This document shows positions 23,301-35,220 of a DNA stretch of 64,000 nt, one piece after another. Position 1 is the stretch's first letter. Every line of letters begins with the position of its first letter. This DNA is from Mercurialis annua (Eukaryota > Streptophyta > Magnoliopsida > Malpighiales > Euphorbiaceae): positions 26,932,046 through 26,996,045 of the forward strand of contig NC_065570.1 of assembly GCF_937616625.2 (NCBI RefSeq). Direction: 5' to 3'. The notes beneath the pieces are model-generated. The model did no database searches and had not been told where the DNA came from. It saw nothing but the letters and a program-made list of their open reading frames with translations. A program made the position numbers and the translations under genes.

Positions 23301-26300
23301 GGTGAAACGCTTTGATATTTTTTGTAACATTTGTAACCGTTTGGCTTAAATTACTAAAAAGGAGAAACACTTTGATTTGTTTCGTAACGTTCGTAAACGT
23401 TTGGCTTAAATTGCTAAAAAGGTGAAACATTTGGATTTGTTTCATAGCGTTTATAAACATTAGGCTTAAATCGCTAAAACAGTGTAACGTTTGGATTTGT
23501 TTCATACCGTTTGTAAACTTTTGGCTTGAATCTCTAAAAAGGGGAAACGTTTGAATTTGTTTCGTAATGTTTGTAAATGTTTGGCTTAAATTGCTAAAAA
23601 GGTGAAACGCTTGGATTTGTTTCGTAATGTTTGTCAACGTTTGGCCTAAATTGCTAAAAAGGTGAAACGCTTGGATTTGTTTCGTTATGTTTGTAAACAT
23701 TTGGCTTAAATTGCTAAAAAGGTGAAACGCTTGGTTTTGTTTCGTACCGTTTGTAAACGTTTGGCTTAAATTGCTAAAAAGGTGGAACATTTGGATTTGT
23801 TTTGTATCGTTTGTAAATATTGGCTTAAATCGCTAAAACGGTAAAACGTTTGGATTTGTTTCGTACTCTTTCTAAACAATTGGCTTAAATCGCGAGAAAG
23901 GGGAAACATTTGGATTTGTTTTGTAACGTTTGTAAACGTTTAGCTTAAATCGCTAAAAAGGTGAAACGTTTGGATTTGTTTGGTAACCTTTGTAAACGTT
24001 TGGCTTAAATTGCTAAAAAGGAGAAACGCTTTGATTTGTTTCATAACGTTTGTAAACGTTTGGCTTAAGTTGCTAAAAAGCAGAAACGCTTGGATTTGTT
24101 TCATAATGTTTGTAAACATTTGGCTTATATTTCTAAAAAGGTGATACGGTTGGATTTGTTTCTGAACGTTTATAAACGTTTGGCTTATATTGTTAAAAAG
24201 GGGAAACGCTTGAATTTGTTTCGTAACGTTTATAAATGTTACGCATAAATTGCTAAAAAGGGGAAAGGCTTAGTTTTTGTATCGTAACGTTTGTAAAGGT
24301 TTGGCTTAAATCGCTAAAAATGTGAAACGTTTGGATTTGTTTCGTAACGTTTGTAATTGTTTGGCTTAAATCGCTAAAACAGTGAAACGTTTCGATTTGT
24401 TTCGTACTGTTTGTAAATATTTGGCTTAAATTGTTAAAAAGGGGAAACGTTTGGATTTGTTTCGTAACGTTTGTAAACGTTTGGCCTAAATCGCTAAAAA
24501 GGGGAAACGTTTGGATTTGTTTCGTATCGTTTGTAAATGTTTGGCTTAAATCGCTAAAAAGGTAAAACGTTTGGTTTTATTTTGTAAGTTTTGCAAACGT
24601 TTGGCATAAATTATTAAAAAGGTGAAACACTTTGATTTGTTTCGTAACGTTTGTAAATGTTTGGCTTAAATTGCTAAAAAGCATAATCGCTTGGATTTGT
24701 TTCATAACGTTTGTAAACGTTGGGTTTAAATTGCTAAAAAGGTGAAACGCTTGGATTTGTTTCGTACCATTTGTAAACATTTGGCTTAAATCGTTAAAAA
24801 GGGGAAACGTTTGGATTTGTTTCGTATCGTTTGTTAATGTTTGGCTTAAATCGCTAAAAAAGGGAAACGTTTGGTTTTATTTCGTAAGTTTTGCAAACGT
24901 TTGGCATAAATTGCTAAAAAGGTGAAACACTTTGATTTGTTTCGTAACGTTTGTAAACATTTGGTTTAAATTGCTAAAAAGCAGATATTATTGTATTTGT
25001 TTTGTAACGTTTGTAAATGTTTGGTTTAAATTGCTAAAAAGGTGAAACGCTTGGATTTGTTTTGTAACGTTTGTCAACGTTCGGCTTAAATTGCTAAAAA
25101 GGTGAAACGCTTGGATTTGTTTCATTACGTTTGTAAACATTTGGCTTAAATTGCTAAAAAGGTGAAACGCTTGGTTTTGTTTCGTAACGTTTGTAAACGT
25201 TTGGCTTAAATTGCTAAAAAGGTGAAACATTTGGATTTGTTTTGTATTGTTTGTAAATATTGGCTAAAATCGCTAAAACTGTGAAACGTTTGGATTTGTT
25301 TCGTACCGTTTGTAAACAATCGGTTTAAATCGCTAAAAAGGGGAAAAGTTTGGATTTGTTTTGTAATGTTTGTAAACGTTTAGCTTAAATCGCTAAAAAG
25401 GTGAAACGTTTTGATTTGGTTGGTAACCTTTGTAAACGTTTGGCATAAATTGCTAAAAAGGAGAAACGCTTTGATTTGTTTCGTAACATTTGTAAACGTT
25501 TGTCTTAAATTGCTAAAAAGTATTAACGCTTGGATTTGTTTCATAACGTTTGTAAACGTTTGGCTTATATTGCTAAAAAGGTGATACGCTTGGATTTGTT
25601 TCGAAACGTTTATAAACGTTTGGCTTATATTGCTAAAAAGGTGAAACGCTTGAATTTGTTTCATAACGTTTATAAACGTTACGCTTAAATTACTAAAAAG
25701 GTGAAACGCTTGGTTTTTGTTTCATAACATTTGTAATGGTTTGGTTTAAATCGCTAAAAATGTGAAATGTTTTGATTTGTTTTGTAACGTTTGTAAACGT
25801 TTGGTTTAAATCGCTAAAACTGTAAAACATTTGGATTTGTTTCGTACTGTTTGTAAACATTTAACTTAAATCGTTAAAAAGGGGAAACGTTTGGATTTGT
25901 TTCGTAACGTTTGTAAACGCTTGGCTTAAATCGCTAAAAAGGGGAAACGTTTGGATTTGTTTCGTATCGTTTGTTAATGTTTGGCTTAAATCGCTAAAAA
26001 AGGGAAACGTTTGGTTTTATTTCGTAAGTTTTGCAAACGGTTGGCATAAATTGCTAAAAAGGTGAAACACTTTGATTTGTTTCGTAAAGTTTGTAAACAT
26101 TTGGTTTAAATTGCTAAAAAGCAGATATTATTGTATTTGTTTTGTAACGTTTGTAAATGTTTGGTTTAAATTGCTAAAAAGGTGAAACGCTTGGATTTGT
26201 TTCGTAACGTTTGTCAACGTTTGTCTTAAATTGCTAAAAAGGTGAAACGCTTGGATTTGTTTCGTTATGTTTGTAAACATTTGGCTTAAATTGCTAAAAA

Positions 26301-28719
26301 GGTGAAACGCTTGGTTTTGTTTCGCAACGTTTGTAAACGTTTGGCTTAAATTGCAAAAAAGGTGAAACATTTGTATTTGTTTTGTATCGTTTGTAAACGT
26401 TGGCTTAAATCGCTAAAACGGTGAAACGTTTGGATTTGTTTCGTACCGTTTGTAAACGATTGCCTTAAATCGCTAAAAAAGGGAAACGTTTGGATTTGTT
26501 TTGTATCGTTTGTAAACGTTGGCTTAAATTGCTAAAATGGTGAAACGTTTGGATTTGTTTCGTACTGTTTGTAAACGATTGGGTAAAATCGCTAAAAAGG
26601 GGAAACGTTTGGATTTGTTTTGGAACTTTTGTAAACTTTTAGCTTAAATCGCTAAAAAGGTGAAACGTTTGGATTTGTTTTGTAACCTATGTAAACGTTT
26701 AGCTTAAATTGCTAAAAAGGAGAAATGCTTTGATTTGTTTCATAACGTTTGTAAACGTTTGGCTTAAATTGCTAAAAAGCAGAAACGCTTGGATTTGTTT
26801 CATAACGTTTGTCATCGTTTGGCTTATATTGCTAAAAAGGTGAAATGTTTGGATTTGTTTCGGAACGTTTGTAAACGTTTGGCTTATATTGTTAAAAAGG
26901 TGAAACGCTTGAATCTGTTTCGTAACGTTTATAAACTTTACGCATAAATTGCTAAAAAGGTGAAACACTTGGTTTTTGTTTCGTAACGTTTGTAAAGGTT
27001 TGGCTTAAATCGCTAAAAATGTGAAACGTTTGGATTTGTTTCGTAACGTTTGTAATTGTTTGGCTTAAATCGCTATAACGGTGAAATGTTTGGATTAGTT
27101 TCGTACCGTTTGTAAACATTTGGCTTAAATCGTTAAAAAGGGGAAACGTTTGGATTTGTTTCGTAACGTTTGTAAAGGTTTGACTTAAATCGCTAAAAAG
27201 GGGAAACATTTGGATTTGTTTCGTATCGTTTGTAAACGTTTGGCATAAATTGCTAAAAAGGTGAAACACTTTGATTTGTTTCGTAACGTTTGTAAACGTT
27301 TCGCTTAAATTGTTAAAAAGCATAATCGCTTGGATTTGTTTCATAATGTTTGTAAACGTTTGGTTTAAATTGCTAAAAAGGTGAAATCTTGGATTTGTTT
27401 CGTAACGATTGTCAACGTTTGACTTAAATTGCTAAAAAGGTGAAACGCTTGGATTTGTGTTGTTATGTTTGTAAACATTTGGCTTAAATTGCTAAAAAGG
27501 TGAAACGCTTGGTTTTGTTTCGTAACGTTTGTAAACGTTCGGCTTAAATTGCTAAAAAGGTGAAACCTTTGGATTTGTTTTGTATCGTTTGTAAACGTTG
27601 GCTTAAATCGCTAAAACGGTGAAAGGTTTGGATTTGTTTCGTACCATTTGTAAACAATTGGCTTAAATCGCTAAAAAGGTGAAACGTATGGATTTGTTTT
27701 GTAACGTTTGTAAACGTTTAGCTTTAATCTCTAAAAAGGTGAAACGTTTGGATTTGTTTTGTAACTTCTGTAATTGTTTGGCTTAAATTGCTAAAAAGTA
27801 GAAACGCTTTGATTTGTTTCTTAACGTTTGTAAACGTTTGGCTTAAATTGCTAAAATGCAGAAACGCTTGGATTTGTTTCATAATGTTGGAAAACGTTTG
27901 GCTTACATTGCTAAAAAAGTGAAACGCTTTGATTTGTTTCGGAACATTTGTAAACGTTTGGCTTATATTGCTAAAAAGGTGAAACGCTTGAATTGGTTTC
28001 GTAACGTTTATAAACGTACGCTTAAATTGCTAAAAAGGTGAAACGCTTGGTTTTTGTTTCGTAACGTTTGTAAAGGTTTTGCTTAAATCGCTAAAAATGT
28101 GAAACGTTTGGATTTGTTTCGTAACGATTGTAAACGTTTGGCTTAAATCGCTAAAACGGTGAAACGTTTGGATTTATTTCTTACCGTTTGTAAACATTTG
28201 GCTTAAATCGTTAAAAAGGGGAAACGTTTGGATTTGTTTCGTAAAGTTTGTAAACTTTTGTCTTAAATCGCTAAAAAGGGGAAACGTTTGGATTTGCTTT
28301 GTATCGTTTGTAAATGTTTGGCTTAAATTGCTAAAAAGGGAAACGTTTGGATTTATTTCGTAAGTTTTGCAAACGTTTGGCATAAATTGCTAAAAAGGTA
28401 AAACACTTTGATTTGTTTCGTAACGTTTGTAAACGTTTGGCTTAAATTGCTAAAAAACAAAAACGCTTGGATTTGTTTCGTAACGTTTGTAAACGTTTGG
28501 CTTATATTGCTAAAAAGGTGAAACACTTGGATTTGTTTCGTAACGTTTGTTAACGTTTGGCTTAAATTGCTAAAAAGGTGAAACGCTTGGATTTGTTTCG
28601 TTACATTTGTAAACATTTGGCTTAAATTGCTAAAAAGGTGAAACGCTTGGTTTTGTTTTATAACGTTTGTAAACATTTGGCTTAAATTGCTAAAAAGGTG
28701 AAACATTTGGATTTGTCTT
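23301..28719. repeat. Diverged array with ~1.14-kb duplication
   Basis: Irregular satellite between the decayed HOR-A relative and the 14.9-kb unit. It contains a tandem duplication of about 1,140 bp (listed separately) and frequent 59-bp monomers reading TAAACGTTGGCTTAAAT, which lack one T. No gene or mobile element. Confidence 0.85.
24790..27110. repeat. Tandem duplication, offset 1140 bp
   Basis: Copy 1 (about 24790-25930) and copy 2 (about 25930-27110) align at an offset of 1140 bp (19 monomers). A shared rare monomer is GCAGATATTATTGTATTTG, at 24980 and 26120. Within copy 2 a dimer of 119 bp is itself duplicated: the series from TTGTAAACGTTGGC at 26391 repeats at 26510. This moves later positions to an offset of roughly 1,260-1,300. 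Outer limits are approximate. Confidence 0.8.
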
Positions 28720-30626
28720 GTATCGTTTGTAAACGTTGGCTTAAATCGCTAAAACGGTGAAACATTTCGATTTGTTTCGTATCGTTCGTAAACGATTGGC
28801 TTAAATCGCTAAAAAGGGGAAACGTTTAGATTTGTTTTGTAACGTTTGTAAACGTTTAGCTTAAATCGCTAAAAAGATGAAACGTTTGGATTTGTTTTGT
28901 AACCTTCGTATACGTTTGGCTTAAATTACTAAGAAGGAAAAACGCGTTGATTTGTTTCGTAACGTTTGTAAACGTTTGGCTTAAATTGCTAAAAAGCAGA
29001 AACGCTTGGATTTGTTTCATAACGTTTGTAAACATTTGTCTTATATTGCTTAAAAGGTGAAACGCTTGGATTTGTTTCGGAAAGTTTGTAAACGTTTGGC
29101 TTATATTCCTAAAAAAAGGTGAAACACTTGATTTTTTTTCGTAACGTTCATAAACGTTACGCTTAAATTGCTAAAAAGGTGAAATGCTTGGTTTTTGTTT
29201 CGTAACGTTTACAAAGGTTTGGCTTAAATCGCTTAAAAATGTGAAACGTTTGGATTAGTTTTCGTAACGTTTTGTAAAAACGTTTGGATTCGTACCGTTT
29301 GTAAATATTTGCCTAAATCGTTAAAAAGGGGAAACGTTTGGATTTGTTTCGTATCGTTTGTAAATGTTTGGATTAAATTGCTAAAAAGGGGAAACGTTTG
29401 GATTTGTTTCGTATCGTTTGTAAATGTTTGGCTTAAATCACTAAAAAGGTGAAACGTTTGGATTTATTTCAGAAGTTTTGCAAACGTTTGTCATAAATTG
29501 CTACAAAGGTGAAACACTTTGATTTGTTTCGTAACTTTTTTAAACGTTTGGCTTAAATTACTAAAAAGCAGAAACGTTTGGATTTGTTTCGTAACGTTTG
29601 TAAACGTTTGGCTTATATTGCTAAAAAGGTGAAACGCTTGGATTTGTTTCAGAATGTTTGTAAAAGTTTGGCGTAAATTGCTAAAAAGGTAAAACGCTTG
29701 GATTTATTTCGTAACGTTTGTAAATGTTTGGCTTAAATCGCTAAAAAGATGAAACGTTTGTAATGGTTTGGCTTAAATTGCCAAAAATATGAAGCGTTTG
29801 GATTTGTTTTTTAACGTTTGTAAACGTTTGGTTTAAATCGCTAAAAAGGTGAAACGTTTGAACTTGTTTTGTAACGTTTGTAAATGTTTGTCTTAAATAG
29901 CTAAAAAGGACAAACATTTGGATTATTTTCGAAACGTTTGTGAGCGTTTGGCTTAAATTACTAAAAAGGTGAAATGTTTGGTTTTGTTTCGTAACGTTTG
30001 TAAAGGTTTGGCTTAAATCGCAAAATAGGTGAAACTATTGGATTTGTTTCGTAATGTTTGAAACGTTTGGCTTATATTGCTAAAAAAGTGAAACGCTTGG
30101 ATTCGTTTTGTAATGTTTGTAAACGTTTGGCTTAAATTGCTAAAACGGTGAAACGCCTGTATTTGTTTCGGAACTTTTGTTAACGTTTGGCTAAATTGCG
30201 AAAAAGGTGAAACACTTGGATTTGTTTCGGAAAGTTTGTAAACGTTTGGCTTATATTGCTAAAAAAGGTGAAACACTTGGTTTTGTTTCGTAACGTTCAT
30301 AAACGTTACGCTTAAATTGCTAAAAATGTGAAATGCTTGGTTTTTGTTTCGTAACGTTTACAAAGGTTTGGCTTAAATCGCTAAAAATGTGAAACGTTTG
30401 GATTAGTTTCGTAACGTTTGTAAAACGTTTGGATTTGTTTCGTACCGTTTGTAAACATTTGCCTTAAATCGTTAAAAAGGGGAAACGTTTGGATTTGTTT
30501 CGTATCGTTTGTAAAGGTTTGGCTTAAATCGCTAAAAATGTGAAACGTTTGGATTTGTTTCGTAACGTTTGTAAATGTTTGGCTTAAATCGCTATAACGG
30601 TGAAATGTTTGGATTAGTTTCGTACC

Positions 30627-33020
30627 GTTTGTACACATTTGGCTTAAATCGTTAAAAAGGGGAAACGTTTGGATTTGTTTCGTAACGTTTGTAATGGTTT
30701 GGCTTAAATCGCTAAAAAGGGGAAACGTTTGGATTTGTTTCGTATCGTTTGTAAACGTTTGGCTTAAATCGCTAAAAAGGTGAAACGTTTGAACTTGTTT
30801 CGTAACATTTGTAAATGTTTGTCTTAAATAGCTAAAAAGGACAAACATTTGGATTTGTTTCGTAACGTTTGTAAACGTTTGGCTTAAATTACTAAAAAGG
30901 TGAAATGTTTGGTTTTGTTTCGTAACAATTATAAAGGTTTGGCTTAAATCGCTAAAAAGGTGAAACATTTGGATTTGTTTCTTAACTTTTGTAAACGTTT
31001 GGCTTAAATTGCTAAAAAAGTGAAATGCTTGGATTCGTTTTGTAATGTCTGTAAACGTTTGGCTTAAATTGCTAAAATGGTGAAACGCTTGGATTTTTTT
31101 CGGAACGTTTGTTAATGTTTGGCTAAATTGCAAAAACGGTGAAATGCTTGGATTTGTTTCGTAACGTTTGTAAACGTTTAGCTTAAATTGCTAAAAAGGT
31201 GAAACGCTTGGTTTTGTTTCGTAACTTTTGTAAAGGTTTGGCTTAAATCGCTAAAAATGTGAAACGTTTAGATTTGTTTTGTAATGTTTTAAACGTTTGG
31301 TTTTGTTTCATAACGTTTGTAAAAGTTTGGCTTAAATCGCTATAAAGGTGAAACGTTTGGATTTGTTTCGCAACGTTTGTAAATGTTTGGCTTAAATTGC
31401 TAAAAAAAGGCGAAACATTTGGATTTGTTTCGTAACTTCTGAAACGTTTGGCTTAAATTGCGAAAAAGGTGAAACGTTTGGATTTGTTTCGTACCGTTTG
31501 TAAACGTTTGGCTTAAATCGCTAAAAAGGAGAAACGCTTGGATTTGTTTCGTACTCTTTGTAAACGTTTGGCTTAAATATCTAAAAAGGTGAAACTCTTT
31601 GATTTTTTCCGTAAAGTATGTAAATGTTTGGCTTAAATTGCTAAAAAGGAGAAACGCTTTGATTTGTTTCGTAACGTTTGTAACTGTTTGACTTAAATTA
31701 CTGAAAAGGTGAAACGCCTAGTTTTGTTTCGTAACGTTTGTAAAGGTTCGGCTTAAATCGCTAGAAATGTGAAACGTTTAAATTTGTTTCGTGTGGTTTT
31801 AAACGTTTGGATTTGTTTCGTAACGTTTTAAACGTTTGATTTTGTTTTGTAACATTTCTAAATGTTTGGCTTAAACTGCTAAAAAGATTAAACGTTTGGA
31901 TTTGTTTCATAACGTTTGTAAACGTTTGGCTTAAATTGCTAAAAAGGTGAAACGTTTAGATTTGTTTCGTAAAGTTTGTAAACGTTTGGCTTAAATTACT
32001 AAAAAGATGAAAACGCTTGGATTTGTTTTGTAATGTTTGTAAATGTTTGGCCTAAATTGCTAAAAACGTGAAACATTTGAATTTGTTTCGTAACATTTAT
32101 AAACGATTGGCTTAAATTGCTAAAAAGGTGAAACGTTTGGATTTGTTTCGTAACATTTGTAAATGTTTGGTATAAATCGCTAAAAAGGTGAAATGTTTGG
32201 ATTTGTTTCGTAACGTTCTAAACGTTTGGCTTAAATCGCTAAAATGGGAAAACGTTTGGATTTGTTTCGCAACGTTTGTCTTAAATTGCTAAAAATGTGA
32301 AATGTTTGGTTTTATTTCGTAATGTTTGTAAACGTTCGGCTTAAATCGCTAAAAAGGGGAAACGTTTGGATTTGTTTCGTAACTTTTTCAAACGTTTGGC
32401 TTAAATTACTAAAAAGGTGAAACGCTTGTATTTGTTTCGGAACGTTTGTAAACGTTTGGCTTAAATTGCTAAGAAGGTGAAACACTTGGATTTGTTTCGT
32501 AACATTTGTAAACGATCGGCATAAATTGCTAAAAACGTGAAACGCTTGGTTTTGTTTCGTAGCGTTTGTAAACGTTCGGCTTAAATCGCTAAAAAGGTAA
32601 AACATTTGGATTTGTTTCGTAGCGTTTGTCAACGATCGGCTTAAATCGCAAAAAAGGTGAAAGGTTTAGATTTGTTTCGTACCGTTTGTAAACGTTCTGC
32701 TTAAATAGCTAAAAGGTGAAACGTTTGGTTTCGTTTCGTAACGTTTGTAAAGGTTCTGCTTAAATCGCTAAAAAAAGGAAACGTTTGGATTTGTTCTATA
32801 ACGTTTGTAAATGTTTGGCTTAAATTGCTAAAAAGGTGAAACGTTTGGATTTGTTTCGTAACGTTTTCAAACAATTGGTTTTTTTTCGTAATGTTTGTAA
32901 ACGTTTGGTTTAAATCGCTAAAAATGTGAAACGCTTGGATTTGTTATGTAACGTTTTAAAAGTTTGGTTTTGTTTCATAACGTTTGTAAACATTTGGCTT
33001 AAATCGCTATAAAGGTGAAA
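30627..33020. repeat. U1 segment absent from U2
   Basis: About 2,395 bp of ordinary satellite present in U1 but missing from U2. In U2 the equivalent of 30626 is joined to the equivalent of 33021 at about 45504-45510, leaving a short partial monomer, CGTACCGTTTGGATTTG. Short shared sequence (CGTTTG) lies at the joint. The segment could be a deletion in U2 or, less likely, an insertion in U1; its close paralogue at 35.5-38 kb shows it is old material. Confidence 0.85.
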
Positions 33021-35160
33021 CGTTTGGATTTGTTTCGTAACGTTTGTAAACATTTGGCTTAAATTTCTAAAAGGTGAAATGTTTGGATTTGTTTTGTAAC
33101 ATTTGTAAACGTTAGGCTTCAATCGCTAAAAAGGTGAAACATTTGGATTTGTTTTGTAACTTTTGTAAACGTTTGGCTTAAATCGCTAAAAATGTGAAAT
33201 GTTTGGATTTGATTAATAACGTTTTAAACGTTTGAATTTGTTTGTGAACATTTGTAAACGTTTGGCTTAAATTGCTAAAATGGGGAAATGTATGGATATG
33301 TTTCGTAACGTTTGTAAATGTTTGGCTTAAATCGCTAAAAAGGTGAAACGTTTGGATTTTTTTCGTAACGTTTGAAAACGTGTTTGGCTTAAATTGCTAA
33401 AAAGGTGAAACATTTGAGTTTATTTCGTAACGTTAGTAAAAGTATGGCTTCAATCACTGAAAATTTGTAAACGTTTGACTTAAATTACTAAAAAAGTGAG
33501 ATGTTTGGATTTATTTCGTAATGTTTGTAAACGTTTGGCTTAAATTGCTAAAAAGGTGAAACGCTTAGATATGTTTCGTAACTTTTGTAAACGTTTGGCT
33601 TTGTTTTGTAACGTTTGTAAACGTTTCGATTCAATCGCTAAAAAGGTGACACTTTTGGATTTGTTTCGTAATGTTTGTAAAAGTTTGGCTTAAATTGCTA
33701 AAAAGGTGAAATGCTTGGATTTGTTTCGTAAAGTTTGTAAAAGTTTGGATTAAAATGCTAAAAAGGTGAAACGCTTGGATTTGTTTCGTAATGTTAGTAC
33801 ATGTTTGGCTTAAATCGCTAAAAAGGTGAAACATTTGGATTTATTTCGTAACCTTTGTAAACGTTTAGCTTAAATCGCTGATAACGTGAAACGTTTGGAG
33901 TTGTTTTGTAACGTTTGTAAACGTTTTGCTTAAATCGCTAAAAAGGTGAAACATTTGGTTTTGTTTCGTAATATTTGTAAACGTTTGGTTTAAATTGCTA
34001 AAAAGGTGAAATGTTTGGTTTCGTTTCGTAGCGTTTGTAAACGTTCGGCTTAAATCGCTAAAAAGGTAAAACATTTGGATTTGTTTCGTAGCGTTTGTCA
34101 ACGATCGGCTTAAATCGTTAAAAAGATGAAAGGTTTGAATTTGTTTCGTAACGTTTGTAAACGTTCGGCTTAAATAGCTAAAAGGTGAAACATTTGGATT
34201 TGTTTCATAACCTTTGTAAACGTTTAGCTTAAATCGCTAAAAAGGTGAAACGTTTGGATTTTTTTCGCAACGTTTGTAAAAGTTTGGCTTAAATTGCTAA
34301 AAAGGCGAAACGTCTGGATTTGTTTCGTAACTTCTGAAACGTTTGGCTTAAATTGCTAAAAAGGTGAAATGTTTTGATTTGTTTCGTATCGTTTGTGAAC
34401 GTTTGGCTTAAATCGTTAAAAAGGAGAAACCTTTGGATTTGTTTCGTAACCTTTGTAAACGTTTGGCTTAAATTACTAAAAAGGTGAAACGTTTGGATTT
34501 GTTTCGTACCGTTTGTAAACGATTGGCTTAAATCGCTAAAAAGGGGAAACGTTTGGATTTGTTTTGTAACGTTTGTAAAAGTTTAGCTTAAATCACTAAA
34601 AAGATGAAACGTTTGGATTTGTTTGGTAACCTTTGTAAACATTTGGCTTAAATTGCTAAGAAGCAGAAACGCTTTGATTTGTTTCGTAACGTTTGTAAAC
34701 GTTTCGCTTAAATTGCGAAAAAACATAAATGCTTGGATTTATTTCATAACGTTTGTAAACGTTTGTCTTATATCTAAAAAGGTGAAACGCTTGGATTTGT
34801 TTCGGAACGTTTGTAAACGTTTGGCTTATATTGCTAAAAAAGATGAAATACTTGAATTTGTTTCGTAACGTTTATAAACGTTACGCTTAAATTGCTAAAA
34901 ATGTGAAACGCTTGATTTTTGTTTCGTAACGTTTACAAAGGTTTGGCTTAAATCGCTAAAAATGCGAAACGTTTGGATTTGATTCGTAACGTTTGTAAAC
35001 GTTTGGCTTAAATCAATAAACAGGGAAAAGTTTGGATTTGTTTCGTACCGTTTGTAAACATTTGGCTTAAATCGTTAAAAAGGGGAAACGTTTGGATTTG
35101 TTTCGTATCGTTTGTAAACGTTTGGATTAAAGTGCTAAAACGGGGAAACATTTGAAATTG

Positions 35161-35220
35161 TTTCGTATGTTTTGCAAACGTTTGGCATTTATTTCGTATG
35201 TTTTGCAAACGTTTGGCATA
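35161..35220. repeat. 31-bp partial-monomer duplication
   Basis: TTTCGTATGTTTTGCAAACG occurs at 35161 and again at 35192, a direct duplication of about half a monomer. The same doublet is inherited at about 47647/47678 and 51837/51868, which makes it a useful tag for tracing copies of the large unit. Confidence 0.85.

Noticed and set aside
23077..23790. 237-codon minus-strand open frame
   Set aside because: Same 20-residue satellite translation. It crosses the junction of a HOR-A fragment and a diverged block, which a conserved gene would not do.
30381..31133. 250-codon minus-strand open frame
   Set aside because: Same satellite translation. Its counterpart in U2 is cut by the 2,395-bp loss, with no sign of constraint.
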